This document shows positions 4,524-8,051 of a stretch of 8,051 bases of DNA, one piece after another. Where the stretch lies: positions 1-8,051 of the forward strand of contig JAKAMV010000431.1 of the NCBI GenBank assembly GCA_021812735.1. The letters are read 5' to 3'. This DNA comes from Chloroflexota bacterium. GTDB taxonomy: Bacteria > Chloroflexota > Limnocylindria > Limnocylindrales > CSP1-4. Under the pieces are notes generated by a model that did not search any database, was not told where the DNA came from, and was given only the letters and a program-made list of their open reading frames with translations. The position numbers and the translations under genes were made by a program. Every line of letters starts with the position of its first letter. Positions within the stretch are counted from its first letter, which is position 1.

Positions 4524-4928
4524 TCACCGCGATCCGCGGACCGGGCGCAACTGCAGCTTCGGGCAGGGTCGAGTGCCGCCGCTTGCGATGTCCGGTGCGT
4601 GGTACAGACGCGAGACGACTTGCCGCGCGCAGCCGGTCCGCTCGGCGATCGCCGCGAGCGTCCAGCCCTCCTCGTCCACGAGGTGGCGGACGACGGCGCA
4701 GCGGTAGGCGTGGAGCGCCTCGATGTAGCGCTCGGCGCGCTCGGCCACCGCCTCCTGGGACGCCGATGCCGGGCTGCGTTCCAGCGCTTCGGAGAGCGGC
4801 AGACCACGGCGCCGCAGCGTGCGCGTGGCGCGCGCGTGCTCGCGCAGGATGCCGAGCTCTCGGTACAGCTCCCCGGCCGCCTGGTCGACGCGGTCGAGCC
4901 GCGCGAGGACCGGGTCCGTCTCCCCCAT
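4524..4928 (-). CDS. Small putative helix-turn-helix DNA-binding protein
   Basis: A 134-residue soluble, charged protein. Residues 1-80 are helical and rich in Arg, Glu, Leu and Ala, possibly a coiled-coil dimerisation region. Residues about 85-115 (VRHLVDEEGWTLAAIAERTGCARQVVSRLYH) have the spacing of a helix-turn-helix, with TLAAIAERTG as the first two helices and the recognition helix in CARQVVSRLY, like sigma-region-4 or short winged-helix folds. The tail is basic. I cannot name a family; a transcription regulator is the best guess. The ATG at 4928 has no clear Shine-Dalgarno, and a weak TTGACC (4961-4966), 17 bp, CAGGGT (4938-4943) promoter would give an almost leaderless mRNA. It is divergent from the deaminase gene and could regulate it, or control the palindrome downstream at 4469-4485. 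Confidence 0.7.
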   Translation of the reverse strand: MGETDPVLARLDRVDQAAGELYRELGILREHARATRTLRRRGLPLSEALERSPASASQEAVAERAERYIEALHAYRCAVVRHLVDEEGWTLAAIAERTGCARQVVSRLYHAPDIASGGTRPCPKLQLRPVRGSR

Positions 4929-4998
4929 GGCCCGCCTACCCTGCTCGCGGCGGAGGCGCGGGTCAAGACCGGACCGGCCCCACCAAGGGGGCGCTCCG

Positions 4999-5012
4999 TC
5001 AGGTTGGCCTGA
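4999..5012. promoter_or_regulatory. Small inverted repeat in the divergent spacer
   Basis: TCAGG (4999-5003) and CCTGA (5008-5012) flank a 4-bp centre. It lies between the divergent HTH and deaminase genes, where an operator is expected, but it is short enough to occur by chance. Confidence 0.2.
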
Positions 5013-5077
5013 GGGGGGTCAAGAGCCGATGACGCGGCTGCGGGCCCCATGGCCCTCCCGATTCCTGCCCTCCGAGT

Positions 5078-5107
5078 TTGGCGTCCTGACGGCGGCGAGC
5101 GGACAAT
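5078..5107 (+). promoter_or_regulatory. Candidate promoter for the deaminase gene
   Basis: TTGGCG (5078-5083, 4 of 6 matches to the -35 consensus) and GACAAT (5102-5107, 4 of 6 to the -10) are separated by 18 bp. Transcription would begin near 5114, with a leader of about 96 nt that contains the hairpin at 5132-5150. Confidence 0.35.
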
Positions 5108-5131
5108 CCGGTCAAGCAGCTCCGCGTCCGC

Positions 5132-5150
5132 GAGGATCAGCTGGATCCTC
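5132..5150. promoter_or_regulatory. Perfect 7-bp inverted repeat upstream of the deaminase gene
   Basis: GAGGATC (5132-5138) and GATCCTC (5144-5150) flank the 5-bp centre AGCTG. It lies 60 nt upstream of the deaminase start, downstream of the proposed promoter, so it could be an operator or a leader stem-loop. A second weak stem, GGGCC with GGCCC (5161-5174), follows. Confidence 0.4.
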
Positions 5151-5209
5151 TCGGATCACAGGGCCGGAGGGCCCGGCGGAGCCCGTCGTGAAGGCGCCCG
5201 GAGGGAACG

Positions 5210-6604
5210 ATGGGAACGCTCTTGGTGCGCAACGCCCACGTGCTGGTGACGCATGACGCGGGCAGGCGCGAGATCGCGGGTGGCGGGCTGTACGCCGAGG
5301 ACGGGTTCATCACCCGGGTCGGCCCCACGGACGAGCTGCCGGCCGATGCCGACGAGGTCCTCGACCTGGCGGGCCACGTCGTCCTGCCGGGCATGGTCAA
5401 CACGCACCACCACCTGTGCCAGACGCTGACCCGGGCCGTGCCGGCGGCCCAGGACGCCGACCTGTTCCACTGGCTGACCACCCTGTACCCGATCTGGGCG
5501 AACCTGACGCCCGAGGCCATCGGCGTCTCGACCCGCGTCGGGCTGGCCGAGCTGGCGGCATCGGGCTGCACGACCAGCTCGGACCACCTGTACCTGTACC
5601 CGAACGGGAGCCGGCTCGACGACGCGATCGAGGGGGCGCTCGAGATCGGCGTCCGGTTCCACGCGACGCGCGGCAGCATGTCGCTCGGCGAATCGCGGGG
5701 CGGCCTGCCGCCGGACAGCCTCGTCGAGGACGAGGCGTTCGTCCTCCGAGAGTGCCAGCGGCTCGTGGAGGCCTATCACGACCCGGCGCCGGGGGCGATG
5801 CTCCGGGTCGCCCTAGCGCCCTGCGCGCCGTTCACCGTCACGCCGGACCTCATGCGCGAGTCGGCCGTCCTCGCCCGCTCGCTCGGCGTCATGCTCCACA
5901 CGCACCTGGCCGAGACGCTCGACGAGGAGCGCTACTGCATCGAGCGCGTGGGGATGCCGCCCGTCGCGTACATGGAGTCGCTCGACTGGCTGGGCCCCGA
6001 CGTCTGGTTCGCCCACTCGGTCCACCTCAGCGACGCCGAGATCGGCGTCTACGCGCGAACCGGCTCCGGCTCGGCCCACTGCCCGTCGAGCAACATGCGG
6101 CTGGCCTCGGGCATCGCGCCGCTCCGCAAGATGCGCGCCTCCGGCGTCAAGGTCGGCCTCGGCGTGGACGGCTCCGCCAGCAACGACAGCTCCCACATGC
6201 TCGCGGAGGCCCGGCAGGCGATGCTCCTCGCGCGCCTCGAGGTCGCCGAGCGGCAGCGCCACGATCCCGGCTATCTTCCCGGTCCGCAGGATCAGCTGAC
6301 CGCGCGCGAGGCGCTCGAGGTGGCGACCCTGGGCGGGGCTGCCGTGCTCGGCCGGGACGACATCGGGTCGCTCGAGCCGGGCAAGTGCGCCGACTTCTTC
6401 GCGGTGGACGTCCGGGCGCCGGCGTTCGCGGGCGCGCTCCACGACCCGGTGGCCGCCGTCGTGTTCTGCGCGCCGGCGCAGGCGGCGTACACCTACGTCA
6501 ACGGGCGCGCGGTCGTGCGCGAGGGCCGGGTGGTCACCGTCGACCTGCCCAGGCTCGTCGAGCGGCACAACGAGATCGCGAAGGCGCTCATCGAACCCGA
6601 CTGA
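5210..6604 (+). CDS. 8-oxoguanine deaminase (amidohydrolase superfamily)
   Basis: A 464-residue cytosolic metal-dependent aminohydrolase of the ATZ/TRZ (chlorohydrolase) branch. The predicted reaction is 8-oxoguanine + H2O to urate + ammonia, which clears an oxidised base and feeds purine catabolism. Metal and catalytic residues are in place: H66 and H68 in VNTHHHLCQTLTR, H232 and E235 in LHTHLAET, H269 in AHSVH, and D320 in GVDGSASND. NTHHH followed by QTLTRAVPAAQDADLF and TLYPIWANLTPE is the pattern I associate with 8-oxoguanine deaminases rather than SsnA, guanine deaminase or atrazine-type enzymes. ATG at 5210 has GGAGGG 4 nt upstream, and the beta-sandwich strand begins at once (LLVRNAHVLVT). 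Length is normal. It overlaps the methyltransferase gene tail to tail by 17 nt. Isocytosine-type or hydroxyatrazine-type activity is the main alternative. Confidence 0.9.
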   Translation: MGTLLVRNAHVLVTHDAGRREIAGGGLYAEDGFITRVGPTDELPADADEVLDLAGHVVLPGMVNTHHHLCQTLTRAVPAAQDADLFHWLTTLYPIWANLTPEAIGVSTRVGLAELAASGCTTSSDHLYLYPNGSRLDDAIEGALEIGVRFHATRGSMSLGESRGGLPPDSLVEDEAFVLRECQRLVEAYHDPAPGAMLRVALAPCAPFTVTPDLMRESAVLARSLGVMLHTHLAETLDEERYCIERVGMPPVAYMESLDWLGPDVWFAHSVHLSDAEIGVYARTGSGSAHCPSSNMRLASGIAPLRKMRASGVKVGLGVDGSASNDSSHMLAEARQAMLLARLEVAERQRHDPGYLPGPQDQLTAREALEVATLGGAAVLGRDDIGSLEPGKCADFFAVDVRAPAFAGALHDPVAAVVFCAPAQAAYTYVNGRAVVREGRVVTVDLPRLVERHNEIAKALIEPD

Positions 6605-7190
6605 CCACCGCCAGCCAGGCGAGCACCGTCGCCGGCGCCAGGTTGGTGTGGAGCGTCGTCGCCTCGATGGACGCGACCCGCCAGCCGGTTGCGAACGCCT
6701 CGCGGATCTCGGCCTGGGTGATCCGGTTCGGCCCGAAGCCGGGCGGGTTCGCGTCGCTCCAGCAGATGAGGACCAGGTGGCCGCCGGGCCGCAGCGCTCC
6801 CCGGACGCTTTCCGCGTAGCGCCCCCGATCGGCGGGCCGGAGTGCGTGGAGGCAGCCGACGTCGAGGACGGTGTCGAACTGCTCCCCCTCGGGCCCGAAC
6901 CCGGCGTCCGCGAGCGCCCGGGCGTCGGCCTTCACGAAGCGCGCCGTGGTCGGCAGGCCCGCGACGGCCCGCTCGAGCGCCGCCGTCGCCCAGTCGACGC
7001 CCACGACGCGGTGGCCGAGCTCGGCGAGGCAGCGGGCGTGCGTGCCGGTGCCGCAGCCGACGTCGAGCACATCGCCCCGCAAGAGCCCCCTCGCGGCCGC
7101 GCGCAGGAACGCGGTCTGCGGGTGGCCGACATCCCAGGTTGGCGTCCCCCGATAGGCGTCCTCCCAGGCGCTGGCCTCGTCAGCGGTCAC
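6588..7190 (-). CDS. Class I SAM-dependent methyltransferase
   Basis: A 200-residue single-domain methyltransferase. Motif I is VLDVGCGTGTHA (residues 41-52), the acidic ribose-binding residue is D66 in RVVGVDWATAALERA, and a motif II-like aspartate sits in VKADARAL. FDTVLDVGCLHAL (105-117) is motif IV, and LRPGGHLVLICWSD (133-146) is the post-motif strand. The N-terminal WEDAYRGTPTWDVGHPQ resembles the thiopurine methyltransferase/TehB-like group of small-molecule methyltransferases. The substrate cannot be told. Start is GTG at 7190: no ATG lies near the N-terminal motif, and the family's Trp-Tyr segment begins right after. The ribosome-binding site is weak. It follows the YgfK-like gene by 60 nt on the same strand, so co-transcription is plausible; its stop lies inside the end of the convergent deaminase gene. 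Confidence 0.9.
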   Translation of the reverse strand: MTADEASAWEDAYRGTPTWDVGHPQTAFLRAAARGLLRGDVLDVGCGTGTHARCLAELGHRVVGVDWATAALERAVAGLPTTARFVKADARALADAGFGPEGEQFDTVLDVGCLHALRPADRGRYAESVRGALRPGGHLVLICWSDANPPGFGPNRITQAEIREAFATGWRVASIEATTLHTNLAPATVLAWLAVVSRVR

Positions 7191-7250
7191 TCGCGGTCCC
7201 GCGCGCGGCCCGACCGCCCAAGCCCCTCGCGAACGGAGGCCAGCAGTCGG

Positions 7251-8051
7251 TCAGTCGGCATAGCCGGGATGCCCGATCCGCGAGCCGCCGGCCGCGGTGA
7301 CCGGGATGTGGGGCATGGAGCCGGTCACGCCCCTCAGGAGCGTCGCCATGACGCCGGCCGGCTCGAGCGAGAGCCCCTCGCCCTCGGCCGCGCCGGTCGG
7401 CGTCGCCTCGAGCAGCGCGAAGGTCGCCGGGTCGAGCTGCGCCGTGAACGCCGGCGCCGCGTAGCGGAGCGTGCGGTCCAGCTCCGCCCGGTGCGTCTCG
7501 CCCCCGAACCGGCCCTCGATGACGCCCCCGCCGAGGAGCATGAAGGCGTTCGACTCCTGCGCCTCGAAGTCGGCCCGGTCGAGGTACAGCCGCGGCTTGT
7601 CGCGGTACGGCGTGCCCGAGGTGGGGCAGGCCGTCTGGCAGTTGCCGCACTCGTTGCAGAGGTCGGTGAGCACCGCGATCTGGAGCCGCTGCTCGGCCGT
7701 GAAGCGCCCCGGCTCCCCCTCGACGATCGCGCCGCCCTCGACGCGGAGGGTCGGCAGGCTCGCCGCGACCGGCGTCGACCGGTAGGTCATGAGCGCCATG
7801 TTCGGGCAGACCCCGACGCACAGGCTGCAGACCTGGTGGCAGTCGAGGCAGCGTGACGCCTCGCGCACCGCCTCCTCGGCCGTGTACCCGAGCGTGGTCT
7901 CGTCGAACCCGGCACGCCGGTCGAGCGGGGTCTGGCGGACCGCGACGCGGTACTCGCGGCGGGCGCGGCGGACGGTGAGCGCCGCCAGGTCGATCGGCTC
8001 CGACGGCGTGGCGGGCGAGGGCCGGACGATGCCGTGGGCGGCAGCGATCGC
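7251..8051 (-). CDS. ygfK: YgfK-like iron-sulfur subunit, C-terminal part (5' end beyond window)
   Basis: 266 codons are open from the right edge to TGA at 7251-7253; the N-terminal part lies outside the window. The visible part has two ferredoxin-like cysteine clusters. The first is RCLDC-HQVC-SLC-VGVCPN, encoded near 7800-7855, and the second is CNECGNCQTACP-TSGTPY, near 7605-7655. The order and flanking text (CLxC, VCPN, CNECGNC, PYRDKPRLYLDRADFE) match the C-terminus of YgfK, called a putative selenate reductase subunit, a protein of about 1000 residues with an upstream FAD/NAD(P)-binding glutamate-synthase-like region. YgfK genes accompany molybdenum hydroxylase and purine-catabolic genes. 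An electron-transfer role is inferred, and selenate reduction is unproven. A GTG at 7868 is internal, not the start, because conserved family sequence continues upstream of it. Confidence 0.85.
   Translation of the reverse strand, partial: AIAAAHGIVRPSPATPSEPIDLAALTVRRARREYRVAVRQTPLDRRAGFDETTLGYTAEEAVREASRCLDCHQVCSLCVGVCPNMALMTYRSTPVAASLPTLRVEGGAIVEGEPGRFTAEQRLQIAVLTDLCNECGNCQTACPTSGTPYRDKPRLYLDRADFEAQESNAFMLLGGGVIEGRFGGETHRAELDRTLRYAAPAFTAQLDPATFALLEATPTGAAEGEGLSLEPAGVMATLLRGVTGSMPHIPVTAAGGSRIGHPGYAD

Noticed and set aside
3631..4707. 358-codon open frame on the plus strand
   Set aside because: It spans the antisense of the VWA gene, its leader and the HTH gene, with Arg/His/Gly-rich low-quality sequence and no ribosome-binding site.
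4274..5050. 258-codon minus-strand frame over the HTH gene
   Set aside because: It is a shifted shadow of the HTH gene with Ser/Arg/Pro-rich composition and runs through the divergent spacer and the palindromic promoter.
5416..6819. 467-codon plus-strand frame over the deaminase gene
   Set aside because: It is a +1 shadow of the deaminase, extremely rich in Arg, Ala, Gly and Pro; the deaminase frame has all catalytic motifs.
6648..7856. 402-codon plus-strand frame over the methyltransferase and ygfK genes
   Set aside because: It is antisense to two genes with clear motifs and has a biased composition without any domain.
1..8051. CRISPR array, insertion sequence or phage genes
   Set aside because: No regularly spaced direct repeats, transposase, integrase or terminal inverted repeats with target duplications were seen; tRNA-Pro is complete and no second copy of its 3' end was noticed as an attachment site.

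Overview
The window is very GC-rich (about 70% by eye), gene-dense and bacterial. The gene types are a TetR regulator with a small membrane protein, secreted von Willebrand A (VWA) and beta-rich proteins, an 8-oxoguanine deaminase and a YgfK-type iron-sulfur protein. Together with leaderless-looking promoters, they suggest a high-GC Chloroflexota (Limnocylindria-like) or Actinomycetota (Thermoleophilia-like) lineage. That placement is inference; no taxonomic marker is present.

Layout. Positions 1-267 hold no supported gene but contain an 18-bp perfect inverted repeat, probably a terminator. A TetR repressor gene (268-969, minus) is divergent from a four-helix membrane protein gene (1043-1444, plus). 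Between them lie two 15-bp palindromes sharing the same half-site, which look like twin operators. Next come tRNA-Pro(UGG) with encoded CCA (1506-1580, minus) and a small secreted protein gene of unknown function (1825-2358, plus). The gene-free stretch 2359-2712 carries terminator-like hairpins. The largest surface-type gene (2713-4245, minus) encodes a signal peptide, a VWA domain with an intact metal site, and a C-terminal beta domain. Its roughly 210-nt leader is rich in hairpins and begins at a promoter-like sequence with a 17-bp palindrome in a 19-bp spacer. A small DNA-binding-type protein (4524-4928, minus) is divergent from an 8-oxoguanine deaminase gene (5210-6604, plus). That gene meets a SAM-dependent methyltransferase gene tail to tail (6588-7190, minus). 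The last gene (7251 to the right edge, minus, 5' end missing) encodes the C-terminal iron-sulfur part of a YgfK-like subunit.

Working together. The right third looks like part of a purine-salvage or oxidised-purine catabolic locus: the deaminase feeds oxidised purines to a molybdenum-hydroxylase-type pathway in which YgfK-like proteins are thought to act in electron transfer. The left third is a self-contained TetR-controlled pair. The middle is an envelope or secretion region.

The least expected signal is a 31-nt element (29 of 31 bases identical) found twice on opposite strands, at 1766-1796 and 4376-4406. Each copy lies in the leader of one of the two secreted-protein genes and just upstream of a Shine-Dalgarno-like sequence. 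It can fold into a stem-loop with the same ACCGA loop in both copies. It matches no RNA family I recognise and is a candidate cis-regulatory RNA or shared regulatory site.
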